Shown piece after piece: positions 1-8,543 of a stretch of DNA of 62,086 nt. The first letter of the stretch is position 1; each line of letters starts with the position of its first letter. The stretch lies in assembly GCA_025458165.1 (NCBI GenBank), contig JALOTB010000007.1, forward strand, positions 1-62,086. Direction: 5' to 3'. This stretch comes from Chromatiaceae bacterium. Lineage in GTDB: Bacteria; Pseudomonadota; Gammaproteobacteria; Chromatiales; Chromatiaceae. The position numbers were made by a program, and so were the translations under genes. Below the pieces are notes generated by a model. The model saw only the letters and a program-made list of their open reading frames with translations, had not been told where the DNA came from and did not search any database.

Positions 1-95
1 TTGGAGGCGAAGTAGAGGTAACGGCGGTTGGCCTGGGACTCGCCCGCGAAGGCGTCCTTGAGGTTGTGCTCGGTCTTGCTGCCTTTCAGTGCCAT
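1..95 (-). CDS. Rubrerythrin, N-terminal part (cut by window edge)
   Basis: Reading leftward from ATG at 95, the 31 visible residues begin MALKGSKTEHNLKDAF and continue AGESQANRRYLYFAS, the characteristic rubrerythrin N-terminus. The Glu in AGESQANRRY lies where the first di-iron ligand of the ferritin-like domain sits. Rubrerythrins are cytoplasmic peroxide reductases of anaerobes and microaerophiles. A GGAG Shine-Dalgarno lies 7 nt before the ATG. The rest of the gene, including any C-terminal rubredoxin domain, is outside the window. Confidence 0.9.
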   Translation of the reverse strand, partial: MALKGSKTEHNLKDAFAGESQANRRYLYFAS

Positions 96-161
96 GGTCG
101 TCTCCGTCAACAGTGGTTTGTCGAGTGTCGAGAACATAGCGACGCCGGCACCCGGGTAAAA

Positions 162-176
162 ATTGGTTCTACCAAT
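162..176. promoter_or_regulatory. GntR/FadR-type operator ATTGGT-N3-ACCAAT upstream of rubrerythrin
   Basis: ATTGGT TCT ACCAAT is a perfect 6-bp inverted repeat with a 3-bp spacer. It matches the PdhR/LldR-type box of the FadR subfamily of GntR regulators. On the rubrerythrin strand it overlaps a possible -35 (TTTTAC) placed 17 bp from a possible -10 (TATGTT), so a bound regulator would block or contact polymerase. The 96-463 intergenic stretch otherwise shows no gene. The regulator itself is not in the window, and the family match is from memory. Confidence 0.5.
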
Positions 177-463
177 CGGCTCGATCGTCAGAGGTGATCG
201 CGCCGCACCAGTTCCGGGGCCGCCCTCCCCGCGGGTGGCCACACGCGGCGCGTCGCCCAGGTCCGACCGGGCCACGTTGGATTCATGATTCCGTCAACTT
301 TCGGAAACTGTGAATAGGGTCACCGACCCTCAAGCGCGCCTGACGGAAGCTTGCTAGGCGGGGCCACCGCGGGGGGCCGAGCCTGACCCCTTGTACTACT
401 CTTGACCTTGGGCGAGACGAGCCGGGACCCGCCAACCGCCGTCTGCTCAAGGACGCCCGACCC

Positions 464-1366
464 ATGCGGAGTTCGCTGTTGATCCGCCAAGCCGATAGCT
501 GCGCCCCCCGGAGGCCAAACCCCCATCCGGGCCAACTGCGCCGACCCGGCCCCCCCCGCGGCGGTAACCAGGAGCGCGCCACGCTGCGCCTGCTGCAACT
601 GACCGACATGCACCTCTACGCGGACCCGAACGGGCGCTTGCTCGGGCAGAACACCCGACGCACCCTGGATCTGGTCCTCGAGCTGGCAGCGGAGTCCTTT
701 TGGCCGGTCGACCGCGTCCTACTCACGGGCGATCTGGTCCACGACGAGAGCCGTGAGGGCTACGAGTATCTTGAGCGTCGTCTAGTCGAGCTCGGCGCCC
801 CATGCAGCAGCCTGCCGGGTAACCATGACGCTCCGGCGATCATGGCCGGAGCCCTCGACGGGGGCCTGATCAGCGTCGCCCCCAGCCTCCGCTGCGGCCG
901 TTGGAGCCTGATCTTTCTCAACTCCACCCTGGCCGAGTCCGACGGCGGTCACCTCGACGGGTTCCAGCTCAATCTCTTGGAGACCGCGCTTTCGGCCCAT
1001 CCGCGCAGCCCCGCCCTGATCTGCCTCCATCACCAACCGGTGCCGGTCGGCAGCAACTGGCTCGACACCATGGCGTTGGACAATCCGGAGGCATTCTTCG
1101 CCGTGGTCGACCGCCACCCGCAGGTGCGCGGCATCCTCTGGGGACACGTCCACCAGGAGTACACGGCACGCCGCAAGGGCGTGCTGCTCATGGGCTCGCC
1201 GTCCACCTGCGTGCAGTTCCTGCCGACCAGCAACGCTTTCGCGCTCGACGCACTCACCCCGGGGTTCCGCTGGTTGGAGCTATCCCCCGACGGCCATATC
1301 GCCACCGGCGTGCAGCGCATCGCCGCCTACCCCGATCCGCTCGACCTCAGCTCGGTCGGATACTGA
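464..1366 (+). CDS. cpdA: 3',5'-cyclic-AMP phosphodiesterase CpdA
   Basis: A calcineurin-like metallophosphoesterase that would hydrolyse cAMP to AMP in the cytoplasm. Visible metal-binding motifs in order are LQLTDMHL (D-x-H), LTGDLVHD (G-D), PGNHD, CLHHQP and WGHVHQ. The motif PSTCVQF and the C-terminal SVGY ending match E. coli CpdA closely. The frame is open from ATG 464, but the catalytic domain starts only near residue 41 (LRLLQLTD) and the first 40 residues are Arg/Pro-rich and unlike the family, so the true start is probably an internal codon. It stands alone, convergent with the acylphosphatase gene. Confidence 0.88.
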   Translation: MRSSLLIRQADSCAPRRPNPHPGQLRRPGPPRGGNQERATLRLLQLTDMHLYADPNGRLLGQNTRRTLDLVLELAAESFWPVDRVLLTGDLVHDESREGYEYLERRLVELGAPCSSLPGNHDAPAIMAGALDGGLISVAPSLRCGRWSLIFLNSTLAESDGGHLDGFQLNLLETALSAHPRSPALICLHHQPVPVGSNWLDTMALDNPEAFFAVVDRHPQVRGILWGHVHQEYTARRKGVLLMGSPSTCVQFLPTSNAFALDALTPGFRWLELSPDGHIATGVQRIAAYPDPLDLSSVGY

Positions 1367-1388
1367 GGACGCGCCGGTCGCGCGCGGA

Positions 1389-1673
1389 TCAATGCGTGGC
1401 GAAGCCCGTCAGGCTCTGGTAGGGCGCCGGCTCGCAGGCGACGCCGGTAATCTCGGCCTGGGGCGGGCCGATGCGCAACCAGTCCCGGAGGGCGGCGACG
1501 GCATCCGGCTTGCCACACGCGAAGACCTCGACGCGCCCGTCCGGCAGGTTGCGGGCGTAGCCGGTCAACCCCAGCCGAACCGCCTGTTCGCGCGCCGAAG
1601 CCCGAAAAAAGACCCCCTGCACCCGCCCGGCCACCACGCAACGAAAGCAGATCTGATTGTTCTCGTCGGCCAC
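1389..1673 (-). CDS. acyP: Acylphosphatase
   Basis: Small cytoplasmic enzyme (94 aa) hydrolysing carboxyl-phosphate bonds. The signature GRVQGVFFR, with the phosphate-binding Arg, and the later YARNLPDGRVEV, with the catalytic Asn, are both intact, as is the usual C-terminal SLTGFATH segment. I chose the GTG at 1673 (VADENNQ) over an upstream ATG at 1757 because a purine-rich AGGGGG lies 6 nt before the GTG and the resulting length is normal for the family. The longer reading would add 28 residues without family resemblance. Transcribed leftward, 22 bp from the converging cpdA end. Confidence 0.88.
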   Translation of the reverse strand: MADENNQICFRCVVAGRVQGVFFRASAREQAVRLGLTGYARNLPDGRVEVFACGKPDAVAALRDWLRIGPPQAEITGVACEPAPYQSLTGFATH

Positions 1674-1737
1674 CTCGCCCCCCTGTTTAATTGATCCGGA
1701 CCACCGGCTGGGCGGCCCAACGCCGCCGGCCCCTGAA

Positions 1738-1815
1738 GGGCACCTTGTAGAATTCAAGGTGCCCGTGCGGCACAGGGATGTGCCGCCATTTTCAAGTGCC
1801 CAAGCACTTGAAAAT
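1738..1815. repeat. Three consecutive perfect inverted repeats
   Basis: Three hairpins stand almost end to end in the spacer between the thioredoxin-like and acylphosphatase genes (both leftward). They are 1738-1764 (10-bp arms GGGCACCTTG/CAAGGTGCCC, 7-nt loop), 1767-1786 (8-bp arms GCGGCACA/TGTGCCGC, 4-nt loop) and 1788-1815 (12-bp arms ATTTTCAAGTGC/GCACTTGAAAAT, 4-nt loop). None is followed by a convincing T run, so simple intrinsic termination is doubtful. The rest of 1674-1917 holds no gene that I can see. Confidence 0.75.
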
Positions 1816-1917
1816 GAAACGAAGAGGAAATCGCACTTTTCGCTTCGCGTCTTGGAAAATCGCAGGGATGGGATCTTTCAGGCTCCCCTCAAGCCTCAGC
1901 GCGATGTGGCGCAGACC

Positions 1918-2487
1918 CTAGCGCTTGGCCGCCGCCTCTTCGCGCTCGCGCTTGTAGCGGGTGAAATTGGTGCGCTGGTAGTCGCCGTCGACGACATAGT
2001 CGCCGAGCCAGCGGAACTCCTCAGGTCCGCGGGTCGCGCCGGTGTAACGCGCGACCAGCTTGCCCTCCAGGTCGAAGAACGCGAACACGGGCGTGGCGCG
2101 CACGCGGAACTGGTTGAGCGCGAAGTCCTTCTGGGCGACGGTGTTGCCATTGAAATCGGTGATCGCCACGTCGCCCTCGACATCGATCGGGAAAATCAGG
2201 AAGTGCTCCTTGAAGAAGTCCTGGATCTCCGGCTGGTTGAGCACGGTGGTCTTCATTCGGTGACAGAAGGGGCACTCGTCCATCTCGAACATCAGCAAGA
2301 TCCCCTTTTTGCCCTGCTCGCGGGCATGCTGCAACTCCTCTGGGAGATCGCCGAAGGTCGTATCGAAGAAGAAGCGACCAGGATCGCGTTCCGTCGCGGC
2401 GGCGACGCTGGCAACGAGCAGGAGCGCGACGCCCAGGAGCAGGGGCAGGCCTTGGGTCCGCGCAACTTGGGGGATCAATGGGCGCAT
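1918..2487 (-). CDS. Exported thioredoxin-fold protein with CPFC motif
   Basis: 189 aa. A hydrophobic N-terminal segment (GLPLLLGVALLLVASVAAA) reads as a Sec signal peptide or anchor, so the product should act in the periplasm. The active-site region DECPFCHRMK gives a CxxC redox pair, followed by the cis-Pro loop (RATPVFAF) of the thioredoxin fold. Family resemblance is to SoxW/Thioredoxin_7-like proteins, which reduce periplasmic disulfides or support sulfur oxidation proteins; the substrate cannot be read here and no sox gene is adjacent. The ATG at 2487 follows an AGAGG about 9 nt upstream; an in-frame ATG at 2574 would put 29 charged residues before the signal. Confidence 0.75.
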   Translation of the reverse strand: MRPLIPQVARTQGLPLLLGVALLLVASVAAATERDPGRFFFDTTFGDLPEELQHAREQGKKGILLMFEMDECPFCHRMKTTVLNQPEIQDFFKEHFLIFPIDVEGDVAITDFNGNTVAQKDFALNQFRVRATPVFAFFDLEGKLVARYTGATRGPEEFRWLGDYVVDGDYQRTNFTRYKREREEAAAKR

Positions 2488-2668
2488 GCGGTGAGCCTCT
2501 CGTGAGGATGATGCCCGCCGTGCCAGGGGACACGGCTCGCGCTGAATTGTCACGGGCGGCCGCCAGGGTTGCAACGTCCGCGGGCCAGCGGCGCAGCGGC
2601 GGCGCGCCTTGGGGGCTCGACACGCAGGTCGTAGAATGCCCGCGTCACACCGGCAGGAGGAGGCGAGC

Positions 2669-3016
2669 TTGACCCCAACCCTCTACCACAACCCGCGGTG
2701 CAGCAAGTCACGGGCGGCGCTCGCGCTGCTGCGCGGGCAGGGCGTCGAGCCCGACGTGATCGACTACCTCAAGGACCCGCCCGACGCCAAGACCCTGTCG
2801 TGGCTGCTCGACCTGCTGGGGCTCGGCCCGCGCGAGCTGATGCGCACCAAGGAGCCCGAGTATCGGGCGCTTGGGCTCGACGACCCAGCCCTTGGGCGGG
2901 GGGCCCTGATCGCCGCGATGGTCGCCAACCCCCGCCTGATCGAGCGCCCGATCCTCATCAAGGACGGTCGCGCGGTCATCGGGCGCCCTCCCGAGAGGCT
3001 ACTCGAAATCCTCTAA
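2669..3016 (+). CDS. arsC: ArsC/YfgD-family arsenate reductase-like protein
   Basis: 115 aa, glutaredoxin-fold ArsC family. The nucleophile region HNPRCSKSR is at residues 7-15, the conserved RTKEPEYRALGL segment is mid-protein, and the family end ERPILIKDGRAVIGRPPE is intact. It is closest in style to E. coli YfgD, so reduction of arsenate with glutathione/glutaredoxin is predicted but a housekeeping role is equally possible. The start is TTG at 2669, chosen because a strong GGAGGAGG lies just upstream and because TPTLYHNP is where family members begin; the upstream ATG would add 20 unrelated residues. wrbA follows, separated by a hairpin. Confidence 0.85.
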   Translation: MTPTLYHNPRCSKSRAALALLRGQGVEPDVIDYLKDPPDAKTLSWLLDLLGLGPRELMRTKEPEYRALGLDDPALGRGALIAAMVANPRLIERPILIKDGRAVIGRPPERLLEIL

Positions 3017-3090
3017 CGGATGGTGCATGAACAACTTCGACGGGTTTCGTCCCTGACTGCGCGAATCTTGAACAAACTGCCGCACAAATC

Positions 3091-3130
3091 TCGTTGTCGT
3101 AATCGCGCCGGTGCTCGACAACGACAACGA
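3091..3130. repeat. 10-bp inverted repeat in the arsC-wrbA spacer
   Basis: TCGTTGTCGT (3091-3100) and ACGACAACGA (3121-3130) are perfect reverse complements around a 20-nt loop, 40 bp before the wrbA start. There is no T run, so it is a structured leader or regulator site rather than an obvious terminator. Confidence 0.6.
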
Positions 3131-3155
3131 TCCTGTGGGTAGCTCAACTTCTTGA

Positions 3156-3788
<633 letters not shown>

Positions 3789-3804
3789 TCTCGGCGCCGT
3801 CGAC

Positions 3805-4548
3805 ATGGAGCAGTTGACCCTCGCGATCGCCCCGCGCCCCGAGGCCGACTTCAGCGACTACCTTCCCGGCCCCAACGGCGAGGCCCTGGCTGCGATCGCC
3901 GATTGGGCCGCCGGCCGGGGTGATCCCTTCCTCTACCTCTTTGGGGCGAGCGGCAGCGGCAAGACCCACCTGCTGCAGGCCGCCTGCTGTGAGGCGGCTC
4001 GCCGCGGACGACGCGCCCTGTATCTACCCCTGGACCATGCGGGGCTGACACCCGCCGCCTTGGAGGATCTGGAGCAAGTCGATCACTTGGGGCTCGACGC
4101 GATCCAGACCCGCGCCGGGGACCCCGCCTGGGAGCAGGCCCTGTTCGGTGCTTACAACCGCCTGCGCGACACTGGCCGCCGGCTGCTGGTCGCCGCCCAC
4201 GTCCCGCTCGCGGAGCTACCGATCGCGCTGCCGGACCTGCGCTCGCGCCTTGGCTGGGGGCCGGCCTACCGGCTGCGGCTCCTGCGCGAGGGCGACTGCG
4301 CCCTCCTGGTGCGCCAGGCGGCCGAGCGAAGGGGGCTGCGGCTGACCGAGGCCGCCGTCGCCTTCATCATGCGCCGCAGCCCCCGCGACCCGCGCGCCCT
4401 GCTCGACCTGCTCGACGAGCTCGATCGGCTCTGTCTCCGCCACCAGCGCCGTCCGTCGATCTGGCTGCTCCGACGCCTGCTCGACGCGGACCAGCCGTCG
4501 CCGTCGAGCCCCGCCGACGCGGCACACCGCGCCAGCGGGAACGACTAA
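3805..4548 (+). CDS. hda: DnaA-homolog Hda (regulatory inactivation of DnaA)
   Basis: 247 aa. Hda binds the DNA-loaded sliding clamp and stimulates ATP hydrolysis by DnaA, resetting initiation. The N-terminus MEQLTLAI carries the short clamp-binding region, followed by Walker A GASGSGKTHLL at about residues 49-59, the Walker B region LGLDAIQ, and RSRLGWGPAYRL matching the sensor/box VII area. It lacks the DnaA C-terminal DNA-binding domain, as expected. It converges on the phosphatidyltransferase gene. The Ser/Pro-rich tail after residue 230 is not typical of the family. Confidence 0.9.
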   Translation: MEQLTLAIAPRPEADFSDYLPGPNGEALAAIADWAAGRGDPFLYLFGASGSGKTHLLQAACCEAARRGRRALYLPLDHAGLTPAALEDLEQVDHLGLDAIQTRAGDPAWEQALFGAYNRLRDTGRRLLVAAHVPLAELPIALPDLRSRLGWGPAYRLRLLREGDCALLVRQAAERRGLRLTEAAVAFIMRRSPRDPRALLDLLDELDRLCLRHQRRPSIWLLRRLLDADQPSPSSPADAAHRASGND

Positions 4549-4584
4549 GAGCGGTTCGCGACCGACGTTCGGCAGCAGCCGGGG

Positions 4585-5145
4585 TCAGTCCTCCCGCCAC
4601 CCCTTCTCGGCCGCCTTGCGCGACCAGATCCAGACGTACTGGGCACCGCTCACCAGGACCGTCGCCAGACAGCCCCAGACCAAGACGGAGATCCAGGCCG
4701 GCGGCAAGGGCAGCGGCCCGGCGTCGGTGATCACCGCGACGACGAGCAGGATCTGCAGCACCGTGTTGAGCTTGCTCACCAGGGTCGGCGCCGCCTCCAC
4801 CTCCTCGACGCGGTAGTTGTAGACCAGCGCCCCGCCGACGATCAGGAGGTCGCGCAGGACCACCGCCGCGACCAGCCAGAGTGGGATCAGCCCCAGGGTG
4901 CCCAGCACCAGGAAGCAGACGACCAGCAGAACCTTGTCGGCCAGGGGATCGAGCATGCCCCCGAGCCGGCTCTGCCAGCCGTAGTGCTTCGCGAGGAAGC
5001 CGTCGAGGCCGTCGGACACACCGGCGAGCGCGAAGACGACCAGCGCCCAGCCGAACTCGCGCTCCAGTAACAGCAGCACGACCGGGATCACCGCGAGCAG
5101 GCGCAGGAAGCTGATGATGTTCGGTAGGTCCCTGATCCTCAGCAT
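4585..5145 (-). CDS. CDP-alcohol phosphatidyltransferase family membrane protein
   Basis: 186 aa with about four to six hydrophobic helices. The CDP-alcohol phosphotransferase signature is visible as DGLDG-FLAK-x8-G-x3-D-x3-D (DGLDGFLAKHYG followed by GGMLDPLADK), with Lys where Arg is more usual after the Ala. Such enzymes displace CMP from CDP-diacylglycerol; glycerol-phosphate is the likely acceptor (PgsA-like), but a chromosome normally has a separate true pgsA, so the acceptor is uncertain. It is divergent from purM, an arrangement I recall from Pseudomonas-type genomes. Confidence 0.8.
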   Translation of the reverse strand: MLRIRDLPNIISFLRLLAVIPVVLLLLEREFGWALVVFALAGVSDGLDGFLAKHYGWQSRLGGMLDPLADKVLLVVCFLVLGTLGLIPLWLVAAVVLRDLLIVGGALVYNYRVEEVEAAPTLVSKLNTVLQILLVVAVITDAGPLPLPPAWISVLVWGCLATVLVSGAQYVWIWSRKAAEKGWRED

Positions 5146-5285
5146 GGCGGGTGTGGTCTGGCAGGCGGCCCTGGCACCGGAGGACCGATCCGCTCAAAGT
5201 TTAGTCCCCAACCCCGGCCGGGGTCAGTACCTGCCCGCGTGAGCCGGCTGATAGAATGCGCCCGCACTCGCACCCGGAGCCTGCC

Positions 5286-6344
5286 GTGTCCAACACCGAT
5301 CCGCCCGCCCTGAGCTACCGCGACGCCGGGGTCGACATCGACGCCGGCAATGCCCTGGTCGAGCGGATCAAGCCGCTCGCCGCCGCGACCTTCCGCCCCG
5401 GCGTGCTGACGGGCCTCGGCGGATTCGGGGCGCTGTTCGAGCTGCCGATCGAGCGCTACCGCCGCCCGGTGCTGGTCTCGGGCACCGATGGGGTCGGCAC
5501 CAAGCTCAAGCTCGCCATCGAGCTTGGACGCCACGACGGCATCGGCATCGACCTGGTGGCCATGTGCGCCAACGACATCCTGGTCGCCGGCGCCGAGCCG
5601 CTCTTCTTTCTCGATTACTACGCGACCGGGCGGCTCGACGTCGAGGTCGCCGCTGCCGTGATTGCCGGCATCGCCCGCGGCTGCGAGCTCGCCGGCTGCG
5701 CCCTGACCGGCGGCGAGACCGCCGAGATGCCCGGGATGTACGCCGAGGGCGACTATGACCTCGCCGGCTTCTGTGTCGGGATCGCGGAGAAGGACGAGCT
5801 CCTCAACCCCGATCGGGTCCAGCCCGGCGACGCCCTGATCGCCCTCGCCTCCTCCGGCCCGCACTCCAACGGCTACTCGCTGATCCGCAAGGTGCTGGCC
5901 ATCTCCAGGGCGGAGCTCGATCAGCCCCTCGAAGGGGTGCCGCTCAGCGAGCGCCTGCTTGCCCCGACCCGGATCTACGTCAAGCCGGTGCTCGCCCTGA
6001 TGCGGGAGCTGCCGGTGCACGCCATGGCCCACATCACCGGCGGCGGGCTGACGGAGAACCTCCCCCGCGTGCTGCCGCACGGGGTGCAGGCGGTGATCGA
6101 CCTCGCCTCCTGGCGGCGCCCGGCCGTGTTCGACTGGCTGCAGGCCCAGGGGGGCATCGCCGAGGCGGAGATGCTGCGCACCTTCAACTGCGGCGTCGGG
6201 TTGGTGCTCTGCGTTCCCGCCGACGACAGCGAGCGCGCTTGCACGCGGCTCGCCGAGCTTGGCGAGCAGGCCTGGCCGATCGGCTCGATCGACGCGAGCG
6301 AAGGCGCACCCGAGGTCCGCTTCGTCAACGGGACGACGCAATGA
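5286..6344 (+). CDS. purM: Phosphoribosylformylglycinamidine cyclo-ligase (AIR synthetase)
   Basis: 352 aa from GTG 5286. It catalyses ATP-dependent closure of FGAM to AIR, the fifth step of purine synthesis. The sequence [54 protein letters not shown] and [16 protein letters not shown] follows E. coli PurM along its whole length. GTG 5286 is preferred over ATG 5256 because GGAG lies 7 nt upstream and it gives a family-like [15 protein letters not shown] start. The stop overlaps the purN start by 4 nt (ATGA), indicating translational coupling. Confidence 0.95.
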   Translation: MSNTDPPALSYRDAGVDIDAGNALVERIKPLAAATFRPGVLTGLGGFGALFELPIERYRRPVLVSGTDGVGTKLKLAIELGRHDGIGIDLVAMCANDILVAGAEPLFFLDYYATGRLDVEVAAAVIAGIARGCELAGCALTGGETAEMPGMYAEGDYDLAGFCVGIAEKDELLNPDRVQPGDALIALASSGPHSNGYSLIRKVLAISRAELDQPLEGVPLSERLLAPTRIYVKPVLALMRELPVHAMAHITGGGLTENLPRVLPHGVQAVIDLASWRRPAVFDWLQAQGGIAEAEMLRTFNCGVGLVLCVPADDSERACTRLAELGEQAWPIGSIDASEGAPEVRFVNGTTQ

Positions 6345-7027
6345 CAGCCGCGACCCCAATGCCGGTGGTGGTCCTCATCTCCGGCAGCGGCAGCAACCTC
6401 CAGGCACTGATCGACGGGGCGCTCAGCGGCGCGTTGCCGATCTCGATCCGCGCGGTGATCAGCAACGAGCCCGAGGCCTTCGGGCTGATTCGCGCGCGGC
6501 GCGCCAGGATCGAGGGGCGCGTGCTCAACCACCGCGACTTCCCCACCCGCGCCGCCTACGACCGGGCCCTGGTCGACCTGATCGACGGCTATCGGCCGGG
6601 GCTGCTCGTGCTCGCAGGCTTCATGCGCATCCTCACCCCCGCCTTCGTGGCCCGCTATCGGGGACGGATGCTCAACATCCACCCCTCGCTGCTGCCGAGC
6701 TACCGCGGCCTGCATACCCACCAGCGCGCCCTCGACGCCGGCGAGACCCTCCACGGGGCGAGCGTGCACTTCGTCACCGAGGAGCTCGACGGCGGTCCGC
6801 TGGTGCTCCAGGCGCGTGTCCCGGTCCACCCGGGAGACGACGCCGCGACCCTCGCCGTCCGTGTCCTGGAGCAGGAGCACCGGATCTACCCCCAAGTCGT
6901 GCGCTGGTTTGCCGAGGGTCGGCTGGTCCTCGGCCCGGACGGGCGGCCGCGGCTCGACGGGCAGGTCCTGGCGGAGCCGCTGCTCCTCGATCAGCTGACC
7001 CAGGCCCAGGCGACCGCCGCCCAATGA
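6341..7027 (+). CDS. purN: Phosphoribosylglycinamide formyltransferase
   Basis: 228 aa, formyl-THF-dependent GAR transformylase, third step of purine synthesis. The N-terminal loop [16 protein letters not shown] binds phosphate. The catalytic Asn-His-Asp triad is visible in [14 protein letters not shown] (Asn and His) and in [11 protein letters not shown] (Asp). The C-terminus after VRWFAEGRL extends about 30 residues past E. coli PurN with an Ala/Gln-rich tail. ATG 6341 overlaps the purM stop; the stop in turn overlaps the next gene start (ATGA), so the three genes form one coupled operon. Confidence 0.95.
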   Translation: MTAATPMPVVVLISGSGSNLQALIDGALSGALPISIRAVISNEPEAFGLIRARRARIEGRVLNHRDFPTRAAYDRALVDLIDGYRPGLLVLAGFMRILTPAFVARYRGRMLNIHPSLLPSYRGLHTHQRALDAGETLHGASVHFVTEELDGGPLVLQARVPVHPGDDAATLAVRVLEQEHRIYPQVVRWFAEGRLVLGPDGRPRLDGQVLAEPLLLDQLTQAQATAAQ

Positions 7028-7779
7028 CGCGCCACGCGCGCCGACTGCTGTGTGCCCTCGCGCTCTGCGTCAGCGCGCCCGCAATCGCCGATCCCGCCCC
7101 ACTGCCGCCCCACCGCGCCGAGTACCTCCTGACCCGCGACGGCCTGCCCGTCGCCGATATGGTGATGGACCTCGGTCTCACCCCGGACGGGGGCTATGTC
7201 TACCGCGCGGAGACCCGGCCGCATAAGGCGGTCGAGCTGATGAGGAGCCTATCCCAAGACATCGGCGCGGGGGCACGCCTGGAAGAGTTGAGCAGCGGGC
7301 GCATCGTCGCCGGCCGCTTTCGGCCCGATCAGTACCGCCATCGCCGCGACAACGACGACCGGCGCACCCTGACCATCGGCTTCGACTGGACCACGGGGCG
7401 GGCCGCCATCAGCAGCGCGGACCAACCATGGACCATGAAGGTCCCGCCCGACGCCCAGGACAAGCTCGCCGTGCTGCTCGCCCTGCGCGCCGATCTGGCC
7501 GCGGGACGAGGGGACCTGAGCTATCGGGTCGCCGATGGCGGCCGGCTCAAGACCTACCGCTACCGGAAAGAAGGCACGGACGAGACGGCGGCGGCGGGCG
7601 CTTCCTGGGCCACCGTCCAGTTGACCCGGACGAAGGACGAGGGGGCTATCGACTACCGGCTCTGGCTCGCACCAGCACTTGCGTACCTCCCGGTGCGGGT
7701 CGAGCGCACCGAGAACGGCAGCCACTACCGCATGGAGCTGACGGCCATCGACCCGGCAGCCAAGCCGCAGGCCCAGTGA
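7024..7779 (+). CDS. DUF3108 domain-containing exported protein
   Basis: 251 aa with a clear N-terminal signal peptide (RLLCALALCVSAPAIA). The mature part resembles DUF3108, a beta-rich periplasmic or outer-membrane-associated family of unknown function: PPHRAEYLLTRDGLPVADM at the start, PVRVERTENGSHYRMELT near the end. It is the third gene of the purM-purN operon, overlapping purN by 4 nt, an association I recall from other gammaproteobacteria. No catalytic motif is evident. Confidence 0.78.
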   Translation: MTRHARRLLCALALCVSAPAIADPAPLPPHRAEYLLTRDGLPVADMVMDLGLTPDGGYVYRAETRPHKAVELMRSLSQDIGAGARLEELSSGRIVAGRFRPDQYRHRRDNDDRRTLTIGFDWTTGRAAISSADQPWTMKVPPDAQDKLAVLLALRADLAAGRGDLSYRVADGGRLKTYRYRKEGTDETAAAGASWATVQLTRTKDEGAIDYRLWLAPALAYLPVRVERTENGSHYRMELTAIDPAAKPQAQ

Positions 7780-7821
7780 TTGAGCCCGGCCGACGAGGTC
7801 AGGGAGGCCCTGGCCGCTCGC

Positions 7822-8076
7822 TCAATGCTCGCACTTGTCGAGCTTCTCGCGCGCCCCCGGGATGACCGAGAGCAGGAAGGTCGAGATCAGGACGATCGGT
7901 GCCAGGATGATCAGGACCAGGGCAAAGAAGAGCACAATGTGGCGGATGTGGAGCACGTCTGGCACCACGTGCTCGGCGGCGAGCAGGAGCAGGATCGCGC
8001 CGACTAGGAATACCGCCGAGACCGTCACCCCTTCGCGCATGGTCTTGCAGCCAAGGACCAGCAGCCGCACCGCCAT
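7822..8076 (-). CDS. Small two-helix membrane protein, unknown
   Basis: 84 aa. Two strongly hydrophobic segments are visible: VSAVFLVGAILLLLAAEHVV and IVLFFALVLIILAPIVLIST. A short charged C-terminus (GAREKLDKCEH) follows. I do not recognise a family. ATG 8076 is chosen because GGGGAGGG precedes it by 7 nt; a second in-frame ATG at 8040 (MREGVTVSA) is possible. It points toward the DUF3108 gene and away from the decayed DUF59 gene. Confidence 0.6.
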   Translation of the reverse strand: MAVRLLVLGCKTMREGVTVSAVFLVGAILLLLAAEHVVPDVLHIRHIVLFFALVLIILAPIVLISTFLLSVIPGAREKLDKCEH

Positions 8077-8183
8077 CGTGCACCCTCCCCGCTCTGGCGC
8101 GCCCCGGCGCGCACGTGAACCGGGCCGCGACAGCTCGCGGCCTGGCTGGGATGCTAGCACGAAGCCGCGACCTGTCGGCAGGC

Positions 8184-8523
8184 CTAGCTGCCCTGGCCGA
8201 CGACCGAGAGTCTCACCCACGCGTAGTCGGAGACAGGGTCAAGGGTCCAGCGCGGGTCGCTGGCGATGCGCACGCGGCACTCGCTCACCCCGGAGAGCTC
8301 GCGCAGGGTGTCCGCGACCCGTGTGGGCAGCTCCAGGATTCCAGGATGACCCCGGCTGGAGAAGGCGAGGTCGATACGGACCTAGCCCCCATCGCCGATC
8401 GCCACCGCATACACCATTCCCATGTTCATCATGGTCGACGTTCGGGGTAGCGAGGTCGGGGATGGTGGTCAAGGCGCCCCAGACGCGCCGCTCCAGGGCC
8501 TTGCGCTGGGGCGGTGGGCCTCT
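8184..8523 (-). pseudogene. Decayed DUF59/MIP18 (PaaD-SufT-like) gene with frameshift and in-frame TAG
   Basis: Reading leftward, one frame gives ALERRVWGALTTIPD near 8509-8450. The reading must then shift frame near 8430-8445 to continue as MMNMGMVYAVAIGDGG, a TAG stop at 8382-8384, and then VRIDLAFSSRGHPGI and LPTRVADTLRELSGV with a C-terminal DPRWTLDPVSDYAWV, ending at TAG 8184-8186. Together these follow the DUF59 pattern (Fe-S cluster assembly or metal delivery): IPDPE-like region, MGMVY, a conserved Gly-Cys-type segment here GHPGI without Cys, and DPxWTP-like DPRWTL. Two independent lesions and loss of the Cys argue for a pseudogene. The family call comes from pattern memory. Confidence 0.6.
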
Positions 8524-8543
8524 CTACCGCCCATGTTGTCGCC

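Noticed and set aside
3821..4110. Loss of ATPase function in Hda because its Walker B looks diverged
   Set aside because: LGLDAIQ keeps the hydrophobic run and Asp, and E. coli Hda is equally divergent from DnaA there.
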